From Zeimonas sp039807785 (GTDB taxonomy: Bacteria > Pseudomonadota > Gammaproteobacteria > Burkholderiales > Burkholderiaceae_E): a DNA stretch of 9,946 nt. The stretch spans positions 1 through 9,946 of the forward strand of contig JBDHRX010000109.1 of NCBI GenBank assembly GCA_039807785.1. Direction: 5' to 3'. Below are positions 1-6,011 of this stretch, piece by piece. The notes below the pieces were generated by a model. That model saw only the letters and a program-made list of their open reading frames with translations, did not search any database and was not told the DNA's origin. The translations under genes and the position numbers were made by a program. Within the stretch, counting starts at the first letter, position 1; each line of letters begins with the position of its first letter.

Positions 1-2
1 CA

Positions 3-674
3 GGGGTGCCGGCCCGCGCGACCGGCGCCGGCCCTGCCCCGGCCGTCCGCGCGGAAGCGATCCCGGACCCGGGCGCCTATCCCCTCTGGGCGTCGCTGCT
101 GGCGCTCGGGGCGGTCGTCGCGCTGGTGCCGGTGACGATCGTGTGGGGCCGCTCGTTCTCGCCCTGGATCGTGCCCGGGCTGATGGCCGGGTTCCTGGCG
201 TTCGGCGCGCTGCGCGGGGTGCGCATCTACGAATCCTTCGTCGACGGCGCGAAGGAGGGCTTCCAGGTCGCGCTGAGGATCATCCCCTACCTGGTCGCGA
301 TCCTGGTGGCGGTGGCGATGCTGCGCGCCAGCGGCGCGCTGGATGCGCTCGTCGCGGCGCTCGGCGCCTATACCGCGCAGGCGGGGCTGCCGGCCGAGGC
401 GCTGCCGATGGCGCTGCTGCGCTCGCTCTCGGGTTCGGGCGCCTACGGCGTGATGGCCGCGGTCGTCAACGATCCGGCGATCGGCCCGGACAGCTATACC
501 GGCTACCTGGTCAGCACGCTGCAGGGCTCGAGCGAGACGACGTTCTACGTCCTCGCGGTGTACTTCGGCGCCGTGCAGGTGCGCCGCGTGCGCCACACGC
601 TGGCGGCGGCGCTGATCGCGGACTTCGTCGCGGTGGTCGCGGCCGTGGCGATCTGTCGCTGGCTGTTCGCCTGA
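3..674 (+). CDS. SpmB-type nucleoside-recognition (gate) domain membrane protein, 5' partial
   Basis: The reading frame is open to the left edge, so this is probably the C-terminal part of a longer protein. A GTG at position 6 could be a start, but the Pro/Ala-rich stretch after it reads like an interdomain linker. In many proteobacteria SpmA and SpmB are fused into one protein of about 400 residues, and the missing part would be the SpmA half. The visible part has several hydrophobic helices and two segments typical of SpmB/gate proteins: 'LLRSLSGSGAYGVMAAV' in the middle and 'SSETTFYVLAVYFGAVQVRR' near the end, followed by a last membrane helix. In Bacillus, SpmA and SpmB act in spore core dehydration. 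In non-sporulating proteobacteria the role is unknown, and a transport or nucleoside-related function is only inferred from the domain name. The family call is firm; the function is not. Confidence 0.85.
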   Translation, partial: GVPARATGAGPAPAVRAEAIPDPGAYPLWASLLALGAVVALVPVTIVWGRSFSPWIVPGLMAGFLAFGALRGVRIYESFVDGAKEGFQVALRIIPYLVAILVAVAMLRASGALDALVAALGAYTAQAGLPAEALPMALLRSLSGSGAYGVMAAVVNDPAIGPDSYTGYLVSTLQGSSETTFYVLAVYFGAVQVRRVRHTLAAALIADFVAVVAAVAICRWLFA

Positions 675-771
675 GCGCGCCGGGCGTCCGCGCCGGCGGA
701 GCCGTCCGGGCCGCGGCGCACCGGACTCGGCTACACTGTCGCCTGCGCGGCGGCCGGGTCGGTCGCCGCGC

Positions 772-864
772 AGTTGCTAGGGGTGCCGTGCCGCGGAGTC
801 TTCCGCGGCGCAGCTGAGACCAGACCCTTCGAACCTGATCGGGGTAATGCCCGCGCAGGGAAGC
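772..864 (+). promoter_or_regulatory. TPP riboswitch (THI element) controlling cytX
   Basis: All conserved blocks of the thiamin pyrophosphate aptamer are present in order: 'CTAGGGGTGC' (777-786), a P3 hairpin built on GCCGCGGA/TCCGCGGC, 'GCTGAGA' (about 813-819), 'ACCCTTCGAACCTGATC' (about 824-840), 'GGGGTAATGCC' (841-851) and 'GCAGGGAAG' (855-863). P1 looks short (GCT at 776-778 with AGC at 862-864). The purine-rich AGGGA (857-861) lies inside the 3' end of the aptamer and 7 nt before the cytX ATG, so it is probably also the ribosome binding site. Ligand binding should hide it, which suggests repression of translation when TPP is plentiful. A weak -10-like TACACT lies at 732-737, but no clear -35 box is visible. 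Confidence 0.95.
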
Positions 865-868
865 CGCC

Positions 869-2158
869 ATGACGACGATCGCCCGCAATACCGCCCTCAT
901 CCCGCTTTCCGCCGCCGACCGCCTGTTCGGCTGGCGCGACCACGCTGCACTCTGGCTCAGCCTCGGCGTCGGCCTGCTCGTCATGCAGGTGGGCGCCTAC
1001 CTGGTGCCCGCGCTCGGGACGCAGGCGGCGCTGGCCGCGATCCTCGGCGGCTCGGTGCTCGGCGCCGGCCTGCTCGGCTGGACCGCGAAGATCGGCTGCG
1101 ACAGCGGCCTGTCCAGCGCCGGCCTGATGCACGCCGCCTACGGCAGCCGCTTCGCGCGGCTGCCGGTGGTGCTGAACATCGTGCAGCTGATCGGCTGGAC
1201 CACCTTCGAGCTGGTCGTCATGCGCGACGGCGCGCTCGCCATCGCGCGCCAGGCCGGAGCGCTGGCACCGGCGCCGACCGGCGCGTCCGCCGCCGCGGGC
1301 GGCCTGCCGTGGCCGGCGGTGCTGGTCACGCTGGTCTTCGGGGCGTTGCTGGTCGCGCTGCTGTCGGGCTCGATGGTGCGGCTGGTGCGGCGGTTCATCG
1401 GCCGCTTCGGCCTGCCGCTGGTGATCCTGTCGCTGCTGTGGCTGACCTGGCAGTTCCTCGGCAAGGCGCAGGCGCTCGGCTGGGAGGCGCTCTGGAATCG
1501 CCGTGGCGACGGCGGCATGAGCACGCTGTCCGCGCTCGACCTGGTGATCGCGATGCCGATCTCCTGGCTGCCGCTGGTCGCCGATTTCGCTCGGCACGGG
1601 CGCGACGGCCGCAGTGCCCTGCGCGGTACCTGGCTCGGCTACGCGCTGGCGAACGCCTGGTGCTATGCGCTCGGCGTCCTGGTGGCGCTGACGACGCCGT
1701 CGGCCGACCTGGTGTCGGCGCTGCTGCTTGCGCAGGGCGGCCTGGTCGCCCTCGGCCTGATCCTGATCGACGAGGTGGACAACGCCTACGGCGATCTCTA
1801 TTCGGGATCGGTGGCGGGACACAGCCTGGCGCCGGGCTGGAGCACGCGCCGCTGGGGCGTGCTGCTCGCGCTGCTGTGCACCGCGCTGGCGCTGGTGCTG
1901 CCGATGCACAGCCTCGAGCCCTTCCTGCTGATGCTCAGCTCGGTCTTCGTGCCGCTGTACGGCGTGATCCTCGGCCGGCTGGGCGGGCGCTCCGACGTGG
2001 CCGCGCTGGTGGGCGCGAAGCGGGTCGACGGCGGCGCGGTCGCGATCTGGCTGCTGGGCGTGGCGAGCTTCCACCTGCTGCCGCTGGTCTCGACCCAGCT
2101 CGGCGCGGCGCTGCCGACGCTGGCGCTCACCTTCCTGCTGGCGCGCGCGTCGCGCTGA
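869..2158 (+). CDS. cytX: CytX-type hydroxymethylpyrimidine transporter (NCS1 family)
   Basis: The protein has 429 residues and about 12 hydrophobic helices, and fits the NCS1 nucleobase/cation symporter family. Family-like segments include 'SWLPLVADFARHGRD' (232-246) and the acidic 'DEVDNAYGDLYSG' (301-313). CytX proteins are predicted to import the thiamin pyrimidine precursor HMP, or a related salvage compound, across the inner membrane. The assignment rests heavily on a TPP riboswitch directly upstream, which is the hallmark of this subgroup. The ATG at 869 is chosen because the riboswitch ends 5 nt before it and supplies an AGGGA ribosome binding site. No thiamin biosynthesis genes lie next to it here, which fits a stand-alone salvage transporter. 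The last codons and the stop lie inside a perfect inverted repeat (2141-2208). The substrate is inferred, not shown. Confidence 0.92.
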   Translation: MTTIARNTALIPLSAADRLFGWRDHAALWLSLGVGLLVMQVGAYLVPALGTQAALAAILGGSVLGAGLLGWTAKIGCDSGLSSAGLMHAAYGSRFARLPVVLNIVQLIGWTTFELVVMRDGALAIARQAGALAPAPTGASAAAGGLPWPAVLVTLVFGALLVALLSGSMVRLVRRFIGRFGLPLVILSLLWLTWQFLGKAQALGWEALWNRRGDGGMSTLSALDLVIAMPISWLPLVADFARHGRDGRSALRGTWLGYALANAWCYALGVLVALTTPSADLVSALLLAQGGLVALGLILIDEVDNAYGDLYSGSVAGHSLAPGWSTRRWGVLLALLCTALALVLPMHSLEPFLLMLSSVFVPLYGVILGRLGGRSDVAALVGAKRVDGGAVAIWLLGVASFHLLPLVSTQLGAALPTLALTFLLARASR

Positions 2159-2208
2159 GGGCGCCGCGGGCGCTCGCCCCCGCGGCGCCCTCAGCGCGAC
2201 GCGCGCGC
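2141..2208 (+). repeat. Perfect 30-bp inverted repeat (8-nt loop) across the cytX stop codon
   Basis: Positions 2141-2170 are the exact reverse complement of 2179-2208, with an 8-nt loop at 2171-2178. All 30 pairs match and nearly all are G:C, so the RNA hairpin should be extremely stable. The left arm contains the last six sense codons and the TGA of cytX (2156-2158). The first mismatch is 2140/2209. No T-run follows, so this is not a textbook intrinsic terminator, although it may still halt transcription, protect the 3' end of the mRNA or act in both directions. The next gene starts 30 bp further on with no visible promoter between. Confidence 0.9.
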
Positions 2209-2238
2209 GGCCACGCCGGCGCGGCTGCAGTTGCCGCC

Positions 2239-3246
2239 ATGATCGCCCTGTCCGTTCTCGACCTCGCGCCGATCTGCGAGGGCGCCACGCCCGCCGACGC
2301 GCTGCGCGAGACCCTCCGGCTCGCGCAGCATTGCGAGGCCTGGGGCTATCGCCGCTACTGGCTGGCCGAGCATCACGGCATGGCCGGCATCGCCAGCGCA
2401 GCCACGTCGGTCGTCATCGGCTACGTGGCCGGCGGCACGCGGACGATCCGGGTCGGCGCCGGCGGGATCATGCTGCCCAATCACGCGCCGCTGCTGATCG
2501 CCGAGCAGTTCGGCACGCTCGAATCGCTGTATCCGGGCCGCATCGACCTCGGGCTCGGCCGCGCGCCGGGCACCGATCCGGTCACGGCGCGCGCGCTGCG
2601 CCGCGATCCGCGCGCGGCCGACACCTTCCCCGACGACGTGCTCGAGCTCCAGGCGTTGCTCGGTCCGGAGCGGACGGGGCAGCCGTACCGGGCGGTTCCC
2701 GGGGCCGGGCTGGAGGTGCCGCTGTGGATCCTGGGCTCGAGCCTGTACGGCGCGCAGCTCGCCGCGGCGCTGGGGCTGCCCTATGCGTTCGCCTCGCATT
2801 TCGCCCCGGAGGCCCTGATGCCGGCCCTGCGGGTCTACCGGGAGAGCTTCCGGTCGCCGGCCCGGCCCGCGCGCCCCTACGCGATGCCCGGCATCGGCGT
2901 CTTCCTGGCCGATACCGACGACGCGGCGCGACGCCTCTTCACCACGGCGCAGCAGACGTTCACGCGGATGATCCGCAATACGCGCGGCCGGCTGCCGCCG
3001 CCGATCGACGACATCGAAGCGTTCTGGACGCCCGCCGAGAAGGCGCAGGTCGCGCGGATGCTGTCGTGCGCCTTCGTCGGCTCGCCGGCGACGGTGCGGC
3101 CCGCGCTGCAGGCATTCATCGACGCGACCGCCGCCGACGAGCTGATGGTCGCCGCCGCGATCTACGACCCCGCCGCGCGCCTGCGGTCCTACGAGCTGCT
3201 GGCCGGCCTCGCCGGCGACCTGGTGCCGGCCATGGCCTCGGGCTAG
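2239..3246 (+). CDS. Luciferase-like (LLM class) flavin-dependent oxidoreductase
   Basis: The protein has 335 residues, the usual size for single-chain bacterial-luciferase-like oxidoreductases of the YhbW/MsnO8 type. Typical segments are 'LSVLDLAPICEGATPADAL' at the N-terminus, 'RYWLAEHHG' (39-47), 'LPNHAPLLIAEQFGTLESL' (79-97), 'PGRIDLGLGRAPGTDP' (99-114) and 'PLWILGSS' (161-168). These belong to the TIM-barrel that binds reduced flavin (FMNH2 or F420; FMN is more likely in a proteobacterium). The substrate is unknown. The ATG at 2239 is chosen because the family N-terminus begins right there; the frame runs on upstream antisense-free through cytX, but that part is not protein-like. No good Shine-Dalgarno is visible. 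The gene lies 80 bp after the cytX stop and only 30 bp after the hairpin, so it may depend on read-through from the TPP-controlled transcript. Confidence 0.9.
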   Translation: MIALSVLDLAPICEGATPADALRETLRLAQHCEAWGYRRYWLAEHHGMAGIASAATSVVIGYVAGGTRTIRVGAGGIMLPNHAPLLIAEQFGTLESLYPGRIDLGLGRAPGTDPVTARALRRDPRAADTFPDDVLELQALLGPERTGQPYRAVPGAGLEVPLWILGSSLYGAQLAAALGLPYAFASHFAPEALMPALRVYRESFRSPARPARPYAMPGIGVFLADTDDAARRLFTTAQQTFTRMIRNTRGRLPPPIDDIEAFWTPAEKAQVARMLSCAFVGSPATVRPALQAFIDATAADELMVAAAIYDPAARLRSYELLAGLAGDLVPAMASG

Positions 3247-3298
3247 CCCGGGGCCACGGAGCGGGAGACGGCCGGACGCGGTTCCGGGGCCGGCGGAA

Positions 3299-3586
3299 TC
3301 AGGGCCCGCGCAAGCGGTTCGCGGAGAAGCGCACCGAGAAGCACACGGAGAGGCGCAGGGCGATCCGGTACCCGATCAGGGCCGCCAGCGGCAGCGAGGC
3401 CGCCAGCAGCGGCGTTTGCCAATCGAAGGCGCGGCGGTAGTGCTCGACCAGCTCCACCGGGACGAACGGCCCGCACACCATCGAGCAGACGCGCTCGAAC
3501 CGCCAGCGTTGCAGCGCCGCCGCCAGGAACCATCCCGACCAGGCGATGATCGCCAGGCCGACGAGAAACCGCCGAGTGCGCAACAT
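3299..3586 (-). CDS. Small two-helix membrane protein of unknown function
   Basis: A 95-residue frame starts with ATG at 3586. It has a positively charged start (residues 1-6), a hydrophobic helix at about 7-25, a polar middle with a C-x3-C pair (Cys34, Cys38), a second hydrophobic helix at about 58-78 and a basic tail. This is a reasonable layout for a small inner-membrane protein with both ends in the cytoplasm and a short periplasmic loop. I do not recognise the family. Upstream there is only a weak purine-rich stretch (a GAG about 8 nt before the ATG). It is convergent with the oxidoreductase gene (52-bp gap) and divergent from metX. GC-rich DNA produces many false frames, but this one is the only plausible coding frame in the stretch and has sensible membrane topology. 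Confidence 0.55.
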   Translation of the reverse strand: MLRTRRFLVGLAIIAWSGWFLAAALQRWRFERVCSMVCGPFVPVELVEHYRRAFDWQTPLLAASLPLAALIGYRIALRLSVCFSVRFSANRLRGP

Positions 3587-3680
3587 CGATGCTCGGTCGC
3601 AGGCGAAGAAACGAGAGGGCGTCGAGTCTAACTCTCGCCGGGCGGGCGGCGCAAAGCGCCCGCGGCAGCCGGGACCGGAT

Positions 3681-3709
3681 TTGACAGCCGATCGGCGCAG
3701 GCTTACCTT
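3681..3709 (+). promoter_or_regulatory. Probable sigma-70 promoter of the metXW leader
   Basis: A perfect -35 box TTGACA (3681-3686) is followed after 17 bp by TACCTT (3704-3709), a weak -10 match. Transcription would start near 3716, a few bases before the SAM-II aptamer, so the leader RNA would begin almost directly with the riboswitch. This position supports the call more than the -10 sequence does. No operator motif is evident. Confidence 0.6.
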
Positions 3710-3721
3710 CCGTACAGTCTC

Positions 3722-3777
3722 ATCGCGCCGATTTGAGGATCAGCTTGCGGGCGCGTAACAAATACGGCTAAAGCGGC
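3722..3777 (+). promoter_or_regulatory. SAM-II (SAM-alpha type) riboswitch upstream of metX
   Basis: The stretch carries the SAM-II signature in order: 'TCGCGCC', 'GATTTGAG' (3730-3737), 'GCTTGC' (3743-3748), 'GGCGCGTAACAAA' (3750-3762) and 'GGCTAAAG' (3766-3773). Helix P1 pairs CGCGCC (3724-3729) with GGCGCG (3750-3755), six perfect pairs. The pseudoknot can be drawn with TTG (3745-3747) against CAA (3759-3761), but it then needs a mismatch or bulge to continue, for example AGC (3742-3744) with GCT (3767-3769) across a 5-nt bulge. SAM-II elements are known to sit before metA, metX and similar genes, mostly in alphaproteobacteria, and bind S-adenosylmethionine to turn expression off. The placement between a promoter and metX makes the call strong. 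Confidence 0.88.
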
Positions 3778-3782
3778 CCGGT

Positions 3783-3835
3783 GCACGCCCGAAGGAGCCC
3801 GACCCGCCAGCAAGCCGGTCGGGCTTCGTGCTTTT
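3783..3835 (+). terminator. Likely intrinsic terminator / attenuator in the metX leader
   Basis: AGCCCGACC (3796-3804) pairs perfectly with GGTCGGGCT (3817-3825). An outer stem GCACG (3783-3787) pairs with CGTGC (3827-3831), and TTTT (3832-3835) follows at once. The two stems are separated by a one-sided bulge of about 8 nt. CGGGCG in the 3' strand of the riboswitch P1 (3748-3753) can instead pair with CGCCCG (3786-3791), which would break both P1 and the outer terminator stem. That makes a plausible SAM-dependent attenuation switch. The short T-run and the bulge keep confidence moderate. Confidence 0.6.
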
Positions 3836-3845
3836 CGGCGGCCGC

Positions 3846-5072
3846 GTGTCGCCCGCGATCTTGAACCAACCCGTCCAGTCCCGGATCCTGTCGACTCCCG
3901 CACCCGGGGGCGTCGGCGTGGTCGCCCCCAGGCGGATGCGCTTCGAGGCGCCGCTCGCGCTGCGCAGCGGCGCCTCGATCGCCGGCTACGAGCTCGTCTA
4001 CGAGACCTACGGCACGCTCGACGCGCAGCGCTCCAACGCGGTCCTCGTCTGCCATGCGCTGAACGCCGGCCATCACGTCGCCGGCACCCATGCCGGCGCG
4101 CCCGATGACCTCGGCTGGTGGGACAACATGGTCGGGCCGGGCAAGCCGGTCGATACCGAGCGCTTCTTCGTGATCGGGGTGAACAACCTCGGCAGCTGCT
4201 TCGGCTCCACCGGCCCGATGAGCATCGATCCGGCCACCGGCAGGCCCTACGGCCCGGATTTCCCGGTGGTCACGGTCGAGGACTGGGTCCACGCGCAGGC
4301 GCGGCTCGCCGACGCGCTGGGCATCGAGCGCTTCGCGGCGGTGATGGGCGGCAGCCTCGGCGGGATGCAGGCGCTGGCCTGGAGCACGCTGTATCCGCAG
4401 CGCGTCGCGCACTGCGTCGCCGCGGCGACCGCGCCGAAGCTGTCGGCGCAGAACATCGCCTTCAACGAGGTGGCGCGCCGCGCGATCATCACCGATCCCG
4501 ACTTCCACGGCGGCCGGTTCTACGACCACGGCGTGGTGCCGTCGCGCGGGCTGCAGGTGGCGCGGATGATCGGGCACATCACGTACCTGTCCGACGACGT
4601 GATGGGCGAGAAGTTCGGGCGCGCGCTGCGCCGCCAGGTCTCCGACACGGCGCTGCGCAGCGACTACCGCTTCACCTTCGACGTCGAGTTCGAGATCGAG
4701 TCGTACCTGCGCTACCAGGGCGAGAAGTTCTCGCGCTACTTCGACGCCAACACCTACCTGCTGATCACGCGCGCGCTCGACTATTTCGACCCGGCGCTCG
4801 CGCACGGCGGCGACCTGGCGCGCGCGCTGGCGCCGGCGCAGGCCGACTTCCTGCTGGTCTCGTTCACCACCGACTGGCGCTTCGCGCCCGAACGCAGCCG
4901 CGAGATCGTCGAGGCGCTGCTCGCGAACGGCCGGCGGGTCACCTATGCGGAGGTCGACGCGCCCCACGGCCACGACGCCTTCCTGCTCGACGACCCGCAG
5001 TACATGGCGGTGATGCGAAGCTGGTTCGAGCGCGTCGACGGCTGGGTCCGCCGCAACGGAGGGGGGCGATGA
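3846..5072 (+). CDS. metX: Homoserine O-acyltransferase MetX
   Basis: MetX acylates the hydroxyl of L-homoserine (with acetyl-CoA or succinyl-CoA), the first committed step of methionine synthesis, in the cytoplasm. It is an alpha/beta hydrolase fold enzyme. From the chosen start the nucleophile is Ser170 in 'MGGSLGGMQ', the acid is Asp343 in 'TTDWRFAP' and the base is His376 in 'PHGHDAF'. Other family segments are 'YETYGTLDAQRSNAVLVCHA', 'GWWDNMVGPGK' and 'NNLGSCFGSTGP'. The start is uncertain: there is no ATG. GTG 3828 lies within the leader terminator and is unlikely. GTG 3846, TTG 3861 and GTG 3918 remain; the conserved part begins at about 3909, so 3846 or 3861 fit best. The choice between acetyl and succinyl donor cannot be made by eye; MetX proteins paired with MetW are often succinyltransferases. 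The stop overlaps metW (ATGA). Confidence 0.95.
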   Translation: MSPAILNQPVQSRILSTPAPGGVGVVAPRRMRFEAPLALRSGASIAGYELVYETYGTLDAQRSNAVLVCHALNAGHHVAGTHAGAPDDLGWWDNMVGPGKPVDTERFFVIGVNNLGSCFGSTGPMSIDPATGRPYGPDFPVVTVEDWVHAQARLADALGIERFAAVMGGSLGGMQALAWSTLYPQRVAHCVAAATAPKLSAQNIAFNEVARRAIITDPDFHGGRFYDHGVVPSRGLQVARMIGHITYLSDDVMGEKFGRALRRQVSDTALRSDYRFTFDVEFEIESYLRYQGEKFSRYFDANTYLLITRALDYFDPALAHGGDLARALAPAQADFLLVSFTTDWRFAPERSREIVEALLANGRRVTYAEVDAPHGHDAFLLDDPQYMAVMRSWFERVDGWVRRNGGGR

Positions 5073-5722
5073 GCGCCGCCGGCGACCGGAGCGTCCCGGG
5101 AACGGCGAACGGGCTGCGCGCCGACCTCGCCCTGATCGCCGGCTGGATCGCCCCGGGCGCCCGGATGCTCGACCTCGGCTGCGGCGACGGCGCGCTGGTC
5201 GCCCACCTCCAGGCGGCGAAGGGCTGCAAGGGCTACGGCGTGGAGATCAACGACGCGCAGGTGCTGGCGTGCATGCGCGCCGGCGTCGACGTGATCCAGC
5301 AGGACATCGAGGCGGGCCTGGGCATGTTCCACGCGCTGTCGTTCGACGTCGTGGTGCTGTCGATGGCGATCCAGATGACGCACCAGACCGAGCGGGTGCT
5401 GCGCGAGATGAGCGAAGTCGGTCGCGAGGGCATCGTGTCGCTGCCCAACTTCGGGCACTGGTCCCACGCGTGGTCGATCCTGCGCGGGCGGATGCCGGTG
5501 TCGCGCGAGCTGCCCTACGACTGGTACGACACGCCCAACCTGCACATGTCGACGGTGCGCGACTTCGAGGACTTCCTGCGCCGGCTCGGCCTGACGATCA
5601 CCGGGCGCGCGTTCCTGGCCGACGGGCGCCGCGTGAGCCGGCTGCCGGCGCTGCGCGCGACCCAGGCGATCTACCGCTTCCGGCGCGACCCGGACGCCGC
5701 CGCTCAGCGCACGTCGGCGTAG
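5069..5722 (+). CDS. metW: MetW, methyltransferase-like partner of MetX
   Basis: The protein has 217 residues, with a class I SAM-binding motif 'MLDLGCGDG' (33-41), an acidic residue in 'GYGVEIN' (55-61) that would hold the ribose, and the characteristic MetW segments 'GIVSLPNFGHW' (121-131) and 'ELPYDWYDTPNLHMST' (147-162). MetW is encoded next to MetX in many proteobacteria and is needed for, or stimulates, homoserine acylation, probably through a MetX-MetW complex. Its own methyl acceptor is not known. The ATG at 5069 overlaps the metX TGA (ATGA), and a strong GGAGG at 5058-5062 precedes it, so the two are translationally coupled and share the SAM-II controlled transcript. The last 19 bp overlap the convergent acetyltransferase gene. 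Confidence 0.95.
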   Translation: MSAAGDRSVPGTANGLRADLALIAGWIAPGARMLDLGCGDGALVAHLQAAKGCKGYGVEINDAQVLACMRAGVDVIQQDIEAGLGMFHALSFDVVVLSMAIQMTHQTERVLREMSEVGREGIVSLPNFGHWSHAWSILRGRMPVSRELPYDWYDTPNLHMSTVRDFEDFLRRLGLTITGRAFLADGRRVSRLPALRATQAIYRFRRDPDAAAQRTSA

Positions 5723-5994
5723 CCGGGCGTGCGGTCGAACACCCGCCGCACGTACGAGCAGGTCGGGACCAGCTTCACGCGTTCGGTGCGCGCCCACTGG
5801 ACCACCGCCTCGACCAGCCGGCGCGCCGCGTTGCCGCCGCGCAGCGCCGGATCGACCCAGGTGTGGTCGACGATCGCGTTCGCGTCGCCGCGCGCGTAGG
5901 TGAGCTCGGCCACGCGGCGGCCGTCGCGCTCGATGAAGAACGCGCCGCGCCCGTCGCCGGTTTCGTGTCGGATCGGATCCTCGATGTCGGGCAT
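5704..5994 (-). CDS. Small GNAT-like N-acetyltransferase (COG2388 / YjdJ type)
   Basis: A 96-residue protein with the short acetyltransferase fold of the COG2388 (Acetyltransf_CG) group. The N-terminal half has 'GAFFIERDGRRVAELTYAR' (17-35). 'IVDHTWVDPALRGGNAARRL' (41-60) holds the acetyl-CoA pyrophosphate-binding loop, and 'KLVPTCSYVRRVF' (74-86) carries the near-invariant Pro-x-Cys, with the possibly reactive Cys79. Length is normal for the group. Substrates are unknown for most members. The ATG at 5994 lies 17 bp after the stop of the sugar dehydrogenase gene, so it is probably the last gene of the minus-strand operon. Its end overlaps the end of metW by 19 bp on the other strand. Confidence 0.88.
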   Translation of the reverse strand: MPDIEDPIRHETGDGRGAFFIERDGRRVAELTYARGDANAIVDHTWVDPALRGGNAARRLVEAVVQWARTERVKLVPTCSYVRRVFDRTPGYADVR

Positions 5995-6011
5995 GGTCGG
6001 GTCGGTCTCGG

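Noticed and set aside
731..2074. Long minus-strand open frame opposite cytX
   Set aside because: Its product is an Arg/Gln/Ala-rich low-complexity chain, typical of antisense frames in GC-rich genes; cytX on the other strand is clearly real.
847..2238. Upstream extension of the flavin oxidoreductase frame through cytX, as if one 799-residue protein
   Set aside because: The extension is an out-of-frame reading of cytX, Arg-rich without structure; the oxidoreductase family start is at 2239.
3612..3660. Small hairpins (CGAGAG/CTCTCG and GGCGC-AAA-GCGCC) in the metX upstream region as regulatory elements
   Set aside because: Short palindromes are common at this GC content, no T-run follows, and they lie upstream of the promoter; no support for a function.
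3828..3845. GTG at 3828 as start of metX
   Set aside because: It lies inside the 3' strand of the leader terminator, and the residues it adds are not part of the MetX family.
3768..4973. Minus-strand open frame of about 400 codons opposite metX
   Set aside because: It is a shadow of metX with no domain-like features and would run antisense through the SAM-II leader.
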